DNA from: CAVORB01 sp964395315
Lineage (GTDB): Bacteria; Pseudomonadota; Gammaproteobacteria; Chromatiales; Chromatiaceae
Direction of reading: 5' to 3'
NCBI GenBank assembly: GCA_964395315.1
Contig: CAYNBI010000011.1
Coordinates: forward strand, 1-52,775
DNA length: 52,775 nt
A program made the position numbers and the translations under genes. Under the pieces are notes generated by a model, which saw only the letters and a list, made by a program, of their open reading frames with translations, was not told the origin of the DNA and ran no database searches. Of this stretch, positions 33,906-43,038 are shown piece by piece. How positions within the stretch are numbered: the first letter of the stretch is position 1; every line of letters starts with the position of its first letter.

Positions 33906-35264
33906 TCATAAGCGCAAGACCACGCGCAGCCCCGGGTCGTTTCCCTCCAGCCTGACGCTCGCGCCGTGGAGATCGGCGACCGCCCGCACCAGGCTCAGGC
34001 CCAGCCCGTTGCCGGGGGTGGCACGGCTGTCGTCCGCGCGGAAGAAGCGTTGGAAGACCTTCTCCCTGAGCTCCGGCGGGATGCCCGGGCCGGTGTCCGC
34101 CACCACCACCTCGGGGTTCTCTCCGCTCGTAATCGCCGCGAGGATGACCCGGCCTCCCTCGGGGGTGTATTTGATGGCGTTGTCGACCAGATTCGTCAGG
34201 GCCTGGAACAGCAGGTCCCGATCGCCCCGGATCGGGATTTCTCCTTCCGCCTTCACGGTCAGCCGCTGGCCCTTGTCCGCCGCCAAGGGTTCGTAGAGCT
34301 CGCCAACGTCGCGGACGAGCCCGACGAGATCGAACGTGGCGAAGGCGCTGCGCCGGCTGCCCGACTCGATGCGGGCGATACGCAGCAGGGCGTTGAAGGT
34401 GGCGAGCAACTCCTCGGCGTCCTCGACCGCCCGGTCGATCTCTTCCCTCGCTTGCCGCGGATCAGCGGCTTGTGCGAGCTCCAGACGGGTGCGCAGCCGG
34501 GTCAGCGGCGTCCGCAGGTCGTGAGCGATGTTGTCCGAGACCTGGCGCACCGCCGCCATCAGGCCCTCGATGCGTTCCAGCATGCGGTTGAGGTTGGCGG
34601 CGAGCTGGTCGAAGTCGTCGCCGCTGCCATTCGTCGGGACCCGCTGGGACAGGTCACCTTCCATGATTTCCCGGCCGGTCTGGGTAATGGCCTCGACGCG
34701 GCGCGCGACCCGGCTGCTGACCAGCAAGCCCGCCCCGAGGGCAAGGGCGGTGGTGATGGCGAGCCCCGAGAGCAGGGCATTCAGAATCAGCCTGCGTATC
34801 GACTCCAGCTCGCGCACGTCGCGTCCCACCAGCAGGTGCAGCCCGCCGCGCAGGAGGAAGGTGCGGGCCCGGGCCTCGTGCTGCTCGGACTTGTCGCGCC
34901 CCCAGTCCACCAGCCCGAAGCGCATCCAACCGTCCTCGGTCGTCTTTACGTCGGGCCAGCGGTTGAGATTTCCGACGACCGGATCGTAGTCGTCGTCCGC
35001 GAGCAGGTAGACGGCGGCGCCGTCCGGGTCCCGCGCTACCCGCTCCGCGATCACCGCTGTCAGCCCGGCGAGACCGCGGCGCCGGTACTGCTCCGCCAGC
35101 CCCCGGATCTCGGCCTCGATGGTCTCGTCGGTCTGGCGGTCCATGTAGCCGGCGGTGGCCCAGTAGACGAAAACGAGCAGCACCACCACCGAGCCCAGTG
35201 ACAAGGCCGTGTATAGAAGCGCAAGACGAAAGGTGTAGCTGCGTAGCAGCTTAGTCGCGATCAC
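33906..35264 (-). CDS. sensor histidine kinase, OmpR-partner type
   Basis: A transmembrane kinase of about 452 residues. Membrane segment 1 (FRLALLYTALSLGSVVVLLVFVYW) and segment 2 (NALLSGLAITTALALGAGLLV) enclose a periplasmic sensor of about 110 residues. HAMP, then the phosphoacceptor box NIAHDLRTPLTRLR, N-box NLVDNAIKYTPEGG, and G-boxes DTGPGIPPEL and GNGLGLSLV follow. GTG 35264 overlaps the regulator gene by 14 bases; ATG 35285 is an alternative. It is the last gene of the htrA-regulator-kinase run and probably senses envelope stress. Confidence 0.92.
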   Translation of the reverse strand: MIATKLLRSYTFRLALLYTALSLGSVVVLLVFVYWATAGYMDRQTDETIEAEIRGLAEQYRRRGLAGLTAVIAERVARDPDGAAVYLLADDDYDPVVGNLNRWPDVKTTEDGWMRFGLVDWGRDKSEQHEARARTFLLRGGLHLLVGRDVRELESIRRLILNALLSGLAITTALALGAGLLVSSRVARRVEAITQTGREIMEGDLSQRVPTNGSGDDFDQLAANLNRMLERIEGLMAAVRQVSDNIAHDLRTPLTRLRTRLELAQAADPRQAREEIDRAVEDAEELLATFNALLRIARIESGSRRSAFATFDLVGLVRDVGELYEPLAADKGQRLTVKAEGEIPIRGDRDLLFQALTNLVDNAIKYTPEGGRVILAAITSGENPEVVVADTGPGIPPELREKVFQRFFRADDSRATPGNGLGLSLVRAVADLHGASVRLEGNDPGLRVVLRL

Positions 35265-35928
35265 ACAGCATGTATCCGGCGCCACGTACGGTGTGCAGCA
35301 GGGGCTGCTCGAAGTCGCGGTCGATCTTGGCGCGCAGGCGGCTGACGTGGACGTCGATGACGTTGGTCTGGGGATCGAAGTGGTAGTCCCACACGTTCTC
35401 CAACAGCATGGTGCGGGTGACGACCTGTCCGGCGTGCCTGATCAGATACTCGAGCAGCCGGAACTCCCTGGGCTGCAGCTGGATCTCCCTGCCGGCGCGG
35501 GTGACGGTGCGGGCCAGCAGATCCATCTCCAGGTCGGCGACTTCCAGCCGGGTCTCCGGCGTTTCGCCAACACCGCGCCGGAGCAGCGCCTCGAGGCGGG
35601 CGTGGAGCTCCGCGAAGGCGAAGGGCTTGACCAGGTAGTCGTCGCCGCCCGCGCGCAGGCCCTCGACCCGGTCGTCCACCTCACCCAGGGCGCTGAGGAT
35701 CAGCACCGGGGTGCGATTGCCGGAGGCGCGCAGGGTGCGCACGATGGCGAGCCCGTCCAGCTTCGGCAGCATGCGGTCGATGACCAACACGTCATAGTCG
35801 GTGCCCGCGGCCATAAATAGTCCCTCTCTGCCGTCGCCTGCGTGATCGACGACCGCGCCCGATTCGCGCAGGGCCTTGCCGAGGTAGCCGACCACCTGGC
35901 GGTCATCTTCGATCAGGAGCACGCGCAT
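35251..35928 (-). CDS. OmpR/PhoB-family response regulator
   Basis: A 225-residue regulator starting at ATG 35928 (MRVLLIEDDRQV). The receiver domain has the acidic pair E7-D8-D9, phospho-acceptor D51 (VLVIDRMLPKLDG) and K101 (DDYLVKPF). The winged-helix output domain ends with VSRLRAKID and HTVRGAGYML. It overlaps the kinase gene downstream and follows htrA by 126 bases. It is the likely binder of the direct repeats at 37695-37736. Confidence 0.93.
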   Translation of the reverse strand: MRVLLIEDDRQVVGYLGKALRESGAVVDHAGDGREGLFMAAGTDYDVLVIDRMLPKLDGLAIVRTLRASGNRTPVLILSALGEVDDRVEGLRAGGDDYLVKPFAFAELHARLEALLRRGVGETPETRLEVADLEMDLLARTVTRAGREIQLQPREFRLLEYLIRHAGQVVTRTMLLENVWDYHFDPQTNVIDVHVSRLRAKIDRDFEQPLLHTVRGAGYMLCDRD

Positions 35929-36054
35929 GGTTCGCGGGGTCGGAACGGGACAAGTCTGCAGGTGCGATGCGCTAGTTGAACCACAAAGGCGCGGGGGACG
36001 CAAAGGGAAACCGGACCCCCATGCGCCCCCGGCTGTCGCGTTGCCTCTGATCGG

Positions 36055-37605
36055 TTAGGCGGCTGGCTTCACGGCCACGAAGCGCGCCTCGCCGTCCTGC
36101 TCAACGCGCAGCAGCACCGCCTGGTTGCCCTTTCCGACGGCCTCTCGCACCCGGCTCGCCACCTGATCCGGGGAGGTCACCTCGCTCTGGCCGACCATGG
36201 TGATCAGGCTCCCGGGCTCGATGCCCGCTTTCGCCGCGGCGCTGTTCTTCTCGACCCCGGCGACAAGGACGCCCTGCGCGTCGCTAGCCAGCTTCTGGGA
36301 CTCGCGCGCCTCCGGCGTGAGGGGGGCGAGGTAGAGGCCAAGGCGGGGCTCGGCCTTATCCGTGCTCGGCAGGTTCGTTGCAGCCACCGCCTGCTCCCCG
36401 GGCATCTCGCCGACGGTCAGGTCCACCGAAGCCTCGCCGCCATCGCGTTGCAGCGAGATCTGGACCTTGGTTCCCGCCGCGATGTCGGCGACCATGCGCG
36501 GCAGATCCTTGACCTTGTCGACCGACTTGCCGTCGACGGCCAGGATCAGGTCACCGGTGCGCAGGCCCGCCTTCGCGGCCGGTCCGTCTGGCATCACCTC
36601 CGCGATCAGCGCACCCCGCTGGTCCTCGCGGCCGAGCGCTGCGGCGATCTCCTCCGTCACCCCCTGGATCTGGACCCCCAGCCAGCCGCGTTCCACCCGG
36701 CCGCTGGTCTTGAGCGCGGAGATCACGGTCTCGGCGCTCGATGCGGGTATGGCGAAGCCGATGCCCACGTTGCCGCCGCTCGGGGAGTAGATGGCGGTGT
36801 TGATCCCGATCACACGCCCGGATGCATCGAACAGAGGTCCCCCGGAATTGCCGCGGTTGATCGGGGCGTCGATCTGCAGATAGTCGTCATAGGGGCCCGA
36901 CGCGATGTCCCGGCCCCGCGCTGAGATGATCCCGGCGCTCACCGAGCCCCCGAGGCCGAACGGGTTGCCCACCGCGAGCACCCAGTCGCCGACCCGCGCC
37001 TGCTCCGAGCTGCCGAGCTCGACGAAGGGCAGCGCCTTCCCGGCGTCGATCTTCAGCAGGGCCAGGTCGGTCTTGGCATCGCGTCCGACCACGCGCGCCT
37101 GGTAGCGGGTGCCGTCGTTCAGGATCACCTCGATCTTGGTCCCTTGCTCGACGACGTGATCGTTGGTGACGACGTGTCCGTCCGCGTCGATGATGAACCC
37201 CGATCCCTGACTCTGGCGCGGCATATCCAGTCCCGGCGGGAAGTGTCCGCCGTGTGGATTGAAGCGGCGGAAGAGCTCGCCGAGCGGGCTGCCCTCCGGC
37301 AGGTCGGGCATCGCGATCTGCGCGCTGGCGTCATCGCCATGCTCCTGGGTGACCGCCACGTTGACGACGGCGGGGCTGACCCGCTCGGCGATCTCCGCGA
37401 AGCTCGGCGGTCCCGCGAAACTGGTGGCCCCGGCCGGTGCGGCCGCGGGCAAGTTCGCCATTGCCTGCGCTGGGATGCCCACGTGGGCCGCCGCCAGTGC
37501 GACCAGCACCGCGCCGGCAATGGCGCTGGGCAAGAATAGTCCGCGGCGTACGAGAGGGGCTCGGCCGCCTATGGCGGCTTTGGTGTCGATGTCTGGGGTG
37601 CTCAT
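36055..37605 (-). CDS. DegP/DegQ-type periplasmic serine protease
   Basis: A 516-residue HtrA protein with a membrane or signal segment (LFLPSAIAGAVLVALAAAHVG), a protease domain (H150, D180, S254 in GNSGGP) and two PDZ domains (about 300-390 and 425-510). ATG 37605 follows AAGGAGCG. It degrades or refolds misfolded envelope proteins. The genes for a response regulator and kinase follow on the same strand, so the protease and its likely regulators share a transcript. A long N-terminal region before the hydrophobic segment may mean it stays anchored like MucD variants. Confidence 0.94.
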   Translation of the reverse strand: MSTPDIDTKAAIGGRAPLVRRGLFLPSAIAGAVLVALAAAHVGIPAQAMANLPAAAPAGATSFAGPPSFAEIAERVSPAVVNVAVTQEHGDDASAQIAMPDLPEGSPLGELFRRFNPHGGHFPPGLDMPRQSQGSGFIIDADGHVVTNDHVVEQGTKIEVILNDGTRYQARVVGRDAKTDLALLKIDAGKALPFVELGSSEQARVGDWVLAVGNPFGLGGSVSAGIISARGRDIASGPYDDYLQIDAPINRGNSGGPLFDASGRVIGINTAIYSPSGGNVGIGFAIPASSAETVISALKTSGRVERGWLGVQIQGVTEEIAAALGREDQRGALIAEVMPDGPAAKAGLRTGDLILAVDGKSVDKVKDLPRMVADIAAGTKVQISLQRDGGEASVDLTVGEMPGEQAVAATNLPSTDKAEPRLGLYLAPLTPEARESQKLASDAQGVLVAGVEKNSAAAKAGIEPGSLITMVGQSEVTSPDQVASRVREAVGKGNQAVLLRVEQDGEARFVAVKPAA

Positions 37606-37680
37606 GGTCTCGCTCCTTACGGTTTGCATGTGGGCCGACGTACCGGCGGCGGTCCGCGTCCCGGTCTTGTCACGTACCGA

Positions 37681-37736
37681 GTTATAACGACTTTGGGGTT
37701 ACGCGGGTCTTTCCCGGGGATTACGAAAAGTTAAGG
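37681..37736 (-). promoter_or_regulatory. htrA promoter with phased direct repeats
   Basis: On the minus strand TATAAC (37686-37681) is a good -10. Upstream of it are CGTAACCCC (37703-37695), CGTAATCCCC (37725-37716) and CTTAAC (37735-37730). The shared TAA cores are 22 and 10 bases apart, that is, on the same DNA face. Such phased direct repeats are typical of OmpR-family binding sites. No strong -35 is seen, which fits activation. Confidence 0.45.
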
Positions 37737-37832
37737 ATTCGCCCGGGGGAGTGTCCGGGGCGGCGCGGGAGAGATCTGATAGGATGGAACGTCGAGGCCT
37801 GGTGATGGGCGATTACCGATGGAGGAAACCCC

Positions 37833-40136
37833 GTGAGTGCGCGGCGCAGTGTTGTTGGGGTCCTGTTGGCCATCTCCTGGGTAGGCGCTGCATTCGGGAC
37901 CGCGCCGGCGAAGACCGACGAGGCCGGTTATGTCGGTAGCGGGGTCTGCGCCGAATGTCACCAAGCCGAGCATGCGGCCTGGCGCGGCTCGCACCACGAC
38001 CTGGCGATGGCGGAGGCCGGCGACGAAACGGTGCTGGGCGACTTCGCCGATGCGCGGTTCACGGCCCACGGCGTCACCTCTACCTTCTCCCGCCGCGATG
38101 ACGGCTGGTACGTGCGGACCGACGGACCCGACGGCGAGCTGCGCGACTATCGCATCGCCTACACCTTCGGCTGGTATCCGCTGCAGCAGTATCTGGTGGA
38201 GCTCCCTCGCGGGCGTCTGCAGAGCCTCGGCCTGGCCTGGGACAGCCGCCCGCGCGAAGAGGGCGGGCAGCGCTGGTTTCACCTCTACCCGGATGCGCAG
38301 GACATGGGCTCCAGTCATCCCTTGCACTGGACCGGCCGCGAGCAGAACTGGAACTACCAGTGCGCCGAGTGCCACTCCACGGAGCTCAAGAAGGGTTACG
38401 ATCTGGAGACGGACACCTTCGCCACCACCTGGGCCGAGATTAACGTCGCCTGCGAGGCCTGCCACGGGCGTGGCGCGGCGCACGTGGAGCAGGCGAGGGC
38501 GGTGGCGGCGGGCGGTCCCTCCACCTGGAGCGCGGACAAGGGGCTGACGGTGGATCTCGCCGACCGCGATGGCGGCAACTGGTCCATTGACCCGACGACG
38601 GGCGTGCCGGCGCGCTCGGTGCCCCGGTCCGATCGCACCGAGATGGAACTCTGCGCCCGCTGTCATTCCCGCCGCGGCCAGATCCACGACCGGTACGAGT
38701 ATGGCGCGCCGCTCGGCAACACCCATCGGCTGTCCCTGCTCGATGAGCACCTCTATCACCCGGACGGCCAGATCCTGGACGAGGTCTACGTCTACGGCTC
38801 CTTCCTCCAGAGCAAGATGCACCGCGCCGGGGTCACCTGCACCGACTGCCACGATCCGCACAGCCTGCGGCTCAAGCTGGAGGGTGACCTGGTTTGCGCC
38901 CAGTGCCATGCCGTCGAGCGCTACGCCGCTGAGACCCACCATCATCACCAGCCGGGGACGCCGGGGGCCTCGTGCGTCGGTTGCCACATGCCGCAGCGTT
39001 TCTACATGGTGAACGACGAGCGGGCCGACCACAGCATGCGCGTTCCCCGTCCGGATCTCTCGCTCAGGATCGGCACGCCCAACGCCTGCAACGGCTGCCA
39101 CGACGATCAGTCGGTGCAGTGGGCCGCCGATGCGGTAAACCAGTGGTACGGTGACCGCGAGCGCGACGGGCCGCACTACGGGGAGGCCCTGCAGGCAGGG
39201 CGCGTCCAGTCGCCCGATGCGGGCAAGCTGTTGATGGACCTCGCGGTCGATCCCATGCGGCCCGGCATCGCGCGTGCTTCGGCGTTGGATCTGCTGCGCG
39301 GGTATCCGGAGCCCTCGCAGGTGCTGGCCCTGCCCAAGCTGCTCGCAGACGAGGACCCCCTGGTGCGGGAGGCGGCGGTTCGCCATCTGGAGACGACCGA
39401 CCCCTCGACCCTGTTCCGGCTTGGCATGCCCATGCTCGATGATCCGGTGCGGGCGGTGCGTCTGGAGGCCGCGCGCACGCTGGCGCCCCTGGTGCGGCAC
39501 CAGCCGCCCGAGTCGGCGCGTGCCCGGCTGGACGCGGCGCTGGAGGCATATGACGCGGCACAGCTGGTCAACGCGGAGCGCCCGGAATCCCACCTCAACA
39601 TCGGGCTGGTGAAGACGGCGCAGGGGAAAGCGGCCGCTGCGCAGAAGGCCTACCGCACCGCCCTGCGCCTCGACCCCGGTTTCGTCCCGGCATACGTCAA
39701 TCTGGCGGATCTCTACCGCGCCTTGGGCTCCGACGCCGAGGGAGAGGAGACCCTGCGGGCGGGTCTGGCGGTGGCCCCGGACAGCGCGGATCTCCACCAC
39801 GCCCTCGGGCTGCTCGCGATCCGTGCAAAGCGGCTCGACGAGGCCGTGACGGAGCTCGGCCGGGCGGACGAGTTGGCACCGGAGAATTCCCGCTACGCCT
39901 ACGTTCACGCATTAGTGCTGAACGAGACCGGGGATGTCGCGGAGGCGCTGCGAGTGCTCGCCGACGCGCATCGTCGTCATCCGGCCGATGTCGACCTCCT
40001 GCTGGCCCTGATCACCATCAACCGGGACACGGGCAACCGGGCGGATGCCCTAGACTACGCGCGGACACTGAGCAGCCTGAGGCCTGGAGACCCAGAGGTC
40101 GCCGCGCTGCTGCGCGCGCTCTCACCCGCGCCCTAG
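37833..40136 (+). CDS. octahaem c-type cytochrome with HEAT and TPR repeats
   Basis: A 767-residue secreted protein. A signal peptide (VVGVLLAISWVGAAFGTA) precedes eight CxxCH haem sites at C39, C177, C207, C274, C336, C355, C381 and C419. Residues about 445-560 look like HEAT repeats (LALPKLLADEDPLVREAAVRHLE), and about 570-760 like TPRs (ESHLNIGLVKTAQGKAAAAQKAYRTALRLDP and three to four more). The start GTG 37833 follows GGAGGAAACCCC. A short Glu/His-rich THHHHQPG segment near 368-374 could bind metal. The haem part resembles NrfA/cytochrome c554-type scaffolds, but the enzymatic reaction is unknown. It probably transfers electrons in the periplasm inside a larger assembly. Confidence 0.92.
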   Translation: MSARRSVVGVLLAISWVGAAFGTAPAKTDEAGYVGSGVCAECHQAEHAAWRGSHHDLAMAEAGDETVLGDFADARFTAHGVTSTFSRRDDGWYVRTDGPDGELRDYRIAYTFGWYPLQQYLVELPRGRLQSLGLAWDSRPREEGGQRWFHLYPDAQDMGSSHPLHWTGREQNWNYQCAECHSTELKKGYDLETDTFATTWAEINVACEACHGRGAAHVEQARAVAAGGPSTWSADKGLTVDLADRDGGNWSIDPTTGVPARSVPRSDRTEMELCARCHSRRGQIHDRYEYGAPLGNTHRLSLLDEHLYHPDGQILDEVYVYGSFLQSKMHRAGVTCTDCHDPHSLRLKLEGDLVCAQCHAVERYAAETHHHHQPGTPGASCVGCHMPQRFYMVNDERADHSMRVPRPDLSLRIGTPNACNGCHDDQSVQWAADAVNQWYGDRERDGPHYGEALQAGRVQSPDAGKLLMDLAVDPMRPGIARASALDLLRGYPEPSQVLALPKLLADEDPLVREAAVRHLETTDPSTLFRLGMPMLDDPVRAVRLEAARTLAPLVRHQPPESARARLDAALEAYDAAQLVNAERPESHLNIGLVKTAQGKAAAAQKAYRTALRLDPGFVPAYVNLADLYRALGSDAEGEETLRAGLAVAPDSADLHHALGLLAIRAKRLDEAVTELGRADELAPENSRYAYVHALVLNETGDVAEALRVLADAHRRHPADVDLLLALITINRDTGNRADALDYARTLSSLRPGDPEVAALLRALSPAP

Positions 40137-40204
40137 CCGCCCGGTGAGGGGTGGTGTCCGGGCAGGTCCGCTGCTACTGCCGCCGAACACAGGGACTAAG
40201 CGCC

Positions 40205-40600
40205 ATGCCAGATCTCGCATTCGACATAGCTTGCCAGGAACTCGCGGAAATTCGCCGGCGAATTCGGCTGGTGGCGAGGGTGGGTCTTGAACGGGCGTCA
40301 GGCGTTCCGGGCCTGGCCCGTCCCCGCCTGCTTCTCCCCGTGGTCACCCTCTCGCTATCCCTGGTTGCCTGCCAGTCAGACCGCCCCAGGCGGACGTTTT
40401 GCAAGCTGCAGGTGGGGATGACCGTAGCGGAGCTGATGGAATGCGGCTGCAGGATGACGACTTCCGGGGGCGCCTCGGTGGTCAGCCGCAGTGGGGCCCA
40501 GCGCGCGGTCACGGTCTCGAATCTCGCTTGTCCCATCGGCGAGGCGGGCGTGGCGGTCGTGTCGGTGGTCGACGGCGTCGCCCAAGGGATTTCATACTAG
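40205..40600 (+). CDS. small putative lipoprotein, BamE/SmpA-like fold
   Basis: The frame has a lipobox-like SLSLVAC after a hydrophobic run (LLLPVVTLSLSLVAC). The mature part opens CQSDRPRRTFCKLQVGMTVAELMECG, and VGMTVAEL resembles the motif of BamE/OmlA-type lipoproteins. The true start is unclear: ATG 40205 leaves a long N-region of 40 residues, and GTG 40271 or 40280 would give a more normal signal peptide. Three further cysteines are present. Coding status is probable, not certain. Confidence 0.5.
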   Translation: MPDLAFDIACQELAEIRRRIRLVARVGLERASGVPGLARPRLLLPVVTLSLSLVACQSDRPRRTFCKLQVGMTVAELMECGCRMTTSGGASVVSRSGAQRAVTVSNLACPIGEAGVAVVSVVDGVAQGISY

Positions 40601-40710
40601 AAACAGATACTTGGCCATCTTGGTAAAAGTCAGGCGTCACAGCCACGTATAGCAGGAAGCGCTGAAGTCAGCAGCGCGAGATCACAGCGCAAGCCCTGTC
40701 GCCGAATACC

Positions 40711-42966
40711 ATGGACTCGTTCATGCGGTTCTCGTCCAAGCCCCGTCCCCTCTGGACACTAGTTCCGATGCTGGTGTTGCTCGCCGCCGCGGTCGTCGTC
40801 GAGCCCGCCGCCGCGGCCGGTTCCGGGCGGCCCAGGATCGGGTTGGCGCTCAGCGGGGGTGGCGCCCGCGGCGGCGCCCACGTCGGGGTGCTCAAGGTGA
40901 TCGAGCGCCTGCGTGTCCCGATCGACTATGTCGCGGGCACCTCCATGGGGGCCGTGGTGGGGGGGCTCTACGCCTCCGGGATGAGTCCGCGTCAGATCGA
41001 GGAAGCCATCGAGGGCATCGACTGGGACGACATCTTCAGGGATGAGCCGCCACGGGAGGATCGTCGTTACCGACGCAAGCAGGACGACAGGCTGTTTCTG
41101 GTCAAGCAGCGCCCAGGAGTCAAGGAACGTGAGCGCGAGGTCAATCTCGTACCGGCCCTGATCCAGGGGCAGAAGCTCGACCTGGCGCTGCGCGGGCTCA
41201 CCCTGCCGGTCGCGGGCGTGAGCGACTTCGACCGGCTGCGCATCCCCTTTCGCGCCGTGGCCACGGACGTGGAGAGCGGTCAGGCCGTGGTTCTGGGCTC
41301 CGGCGACCTGGCGACGGCGATTCGTGCCAGCATGGCCATTCCTGCCGCGTTCGCGCCGGTCGAGATCGGCGACAAGCTGCTCGTCGACGGCGGGATCGCG
41401 CTCAATCTCCCGGTCAGCGTTGTGCGGCAGATGGGGGCCGACATCGTGATCGCGGTGGACATCAGCGGGCCCCGGCGCGGTCGCGAGGACATCACCAATG
41501 CCCTGCAGATGCTCGACCAGATCGCCTCGCTAGTCACTTGGCGCAATACCGAGGAGCAACTGGCGACGCTGCGGAAAAGTGACGTGCTGATTGTCCCCGG
41601 TCTGGGCGACGAGGTCCTCGCTGGGGATTTCGACAAGCTGCTGCGGGCGGTCGAGATTGGCGAGGCGGCCGCCGAGAACAAGCGAGCGCACCTCGCTCGG
41701 CTGTCGGAGTCCGAGGGCGACTATGCCGCCTATCGCGAGCGGCACGCGCCGCCGCCCTACAGCACCCCCGTCATCGCCTACGTGCGGGTGGAGAACGACT
41801 CGGGGCTCAGCGACGAGATCATCACCAGCCGGCTCGACATCCGCCCCGGCGATCCCCTGGATACCGAGAAGCTGGACGCGGAGATCGCCCGCGTCTACGA
41901 CCAGGACAACTTCGAGCATGTGTCCTATCGGCTGGAGCAAGAGGACGGGCGCACCGGCGTGGTGGTCACCGCCAAGCAGAAGTCGTGGGGTACCAGCTCC
42001 ATCCAGGGGGGATTGGAGCTCTCGTCGACGCTGGATGGCGAGTCTTTCTTCAACATCGGCGCGGCCTACACCATGATGCCGGTCAACCGCCTGAACGGCG
42101 AGTGGCGCACCCTGCTCAAGCTGGGCGAGGAGCCGGCCTTCGTCACCGAGCTCTATCAGCCGTTGGATCCGCGGGAACGCTGGTACGTCGATGTCGGCGG
42201 AGGCTACTTGGCGAACAATGTCTTCCTCTACACGCCTGCTTCGCGCAAGAACCCGGAGGTCGAATACAAGATCTCGCGCTGGGGGCTGTTCGCGGAGGCG
42301 GGCCGGAACCTTGGGAACTGGGGTCGAACCGGACTGACCTATCGGCGCTACGAGGGTGACGCGGATGTCTGGGTAGGCAGCCCCGATCTCCAGGGCTTCG
42401 AATTTCGCCAAGGCGAGCTAGAACTGAGCTGGAGCGGGGACACCTTGGACAATCTGGGCTTTCCGACCCGGGGCTGGAGCGGTTTTGCATACGCCCTGGC
42501 GTCCCGCGACGCGCTGGGCGCCGACGACGAGTTCGAGCAGGGAGGCATCGGATTTCTCGGCGCCTGGTCCCGGGGGCGCGACAGCTTCAGCCTCGGCGGA
42601 CGCTACCGGGGAACCCTGGACGACAATGCCCCAATCCAGAACCTTTTCCGCACCGGTGGTTTCCTCAACCTCTCCGGCCTGAACCAGAATGCCCTGTCGG
42701 GGCAGCACGAGGGCCTGCTGCGTTTCGCTTACCTGCGGAACCTGGGCACCAAGCTGGTCAAGACCTACTTCGGCGCCTCCCTGGAGTGGGGCGGCACCTG
42801 GCAGGGTAGAGAGGACATCGGTCTCAGCGACACGCTGGTGGCGGGTAGTCTGTTCCTGGGAGCGGACACCTTCCTCGGTCCCCTTTTCGGGGCCTACGGA
42901 CATGCCGAGGGCGGCGAGGATGCAATCTACCTGTTCCTCGGCAAGCCATGGCAGATACGGCGATAG
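40711..42966 (+). CDS. PlpD-like patatin with outer-membrane barrel (type Vd-like)
   Basis: A 751-residue secreted protein. A signal peptide (LVPMLVLLAAAVVVEPAAAAG) leads into a patatin domain: oxyanion GGGARGGAH (49-57), nucleophile S78 in GTSMG, and D226-G-G. A POTRA-like link (VIAYVRVENDSGLSDEIITSRLDIRPGDPLD) follows, then a 16-strand-type barrel resembling BamA/PlpD (NIGAAYTMMPVNRLNGEW and many similar strands) ending IYLFLGKPWQIRR. Members of this family (PlpD) are lipolytic and exposed at the surface or periplasm. ATG 40711 or 40723. It is the second patatin in the window, of a different type. Confidence 0.92.
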   Translation: MDSFMRFSSKPRPLWTLVPMLVLLAAAVVVEPAAAAGSGRPRIGLALSGGGARGGAHVGVLKVIERLRVPIDYVAGTSMGAVVGGLYASGMSPRQIEEAIEGIDWDDIFRDEPPREDRRYRRKQDDRLFLVKQRPGVKEREREVNLVPALIQGQKLDLALRGLTLPVAGVSDFDRLRIPFRAVATDVESGQAVVLGSGDLATAIRASMAIPAAFAPVEIGDKLLVDGGIALNLPVSVVRQMGADIVIAVDISGPRRGREDITNALQMLDQIASLVTWRNTEEQLATLRKSDVLIVPGLGDEVLAGDFDKLLRAVEIGEAAAENKRAHLARLSESEGDYAAYRERHAPPPYSTPVIAYVRVENDSGLSDEIITSRLDIRPGDPLDTEKLDAEIARVYDQDNFEHVSYRLEQEDGRTGVVVTAKQKSWGTSSIQGGLELSSTLDGESFFNIGAAYTMMPVNRLNGEWRTLLKLGEEPAFVTELYQPLDPRERWYVDVGGGYLANNVFLYTPASRKNPEVEYKISRWGLFAEAGRNLGNWGRTGLTYRRYEGDADVWVGSPDLQGFEFRQGELELSWSGDTLDNLGFPTRGWSGFAYALASRDALGADDEFEQGGIGFLGAWSRGRDSFSLGGRYRGTLDDNAPIQNLFRTGGFLNLSGLNQNALSGQHEGLLRFAYLRNLGTKLVKTYFGASLEWGGTWQGREDIGLSDTLVAGSLFLGADTFLGPLFGAYGHAEGGEDAIYLFLGKPWQIRR

Positions 42967-43038
42967 CGTACGACCCCAGGAGGGCAACCGGATACCGGCG
43001 ACAACCGGGGGGCGATTTGCAGTCACGAGGGGTCGTAA

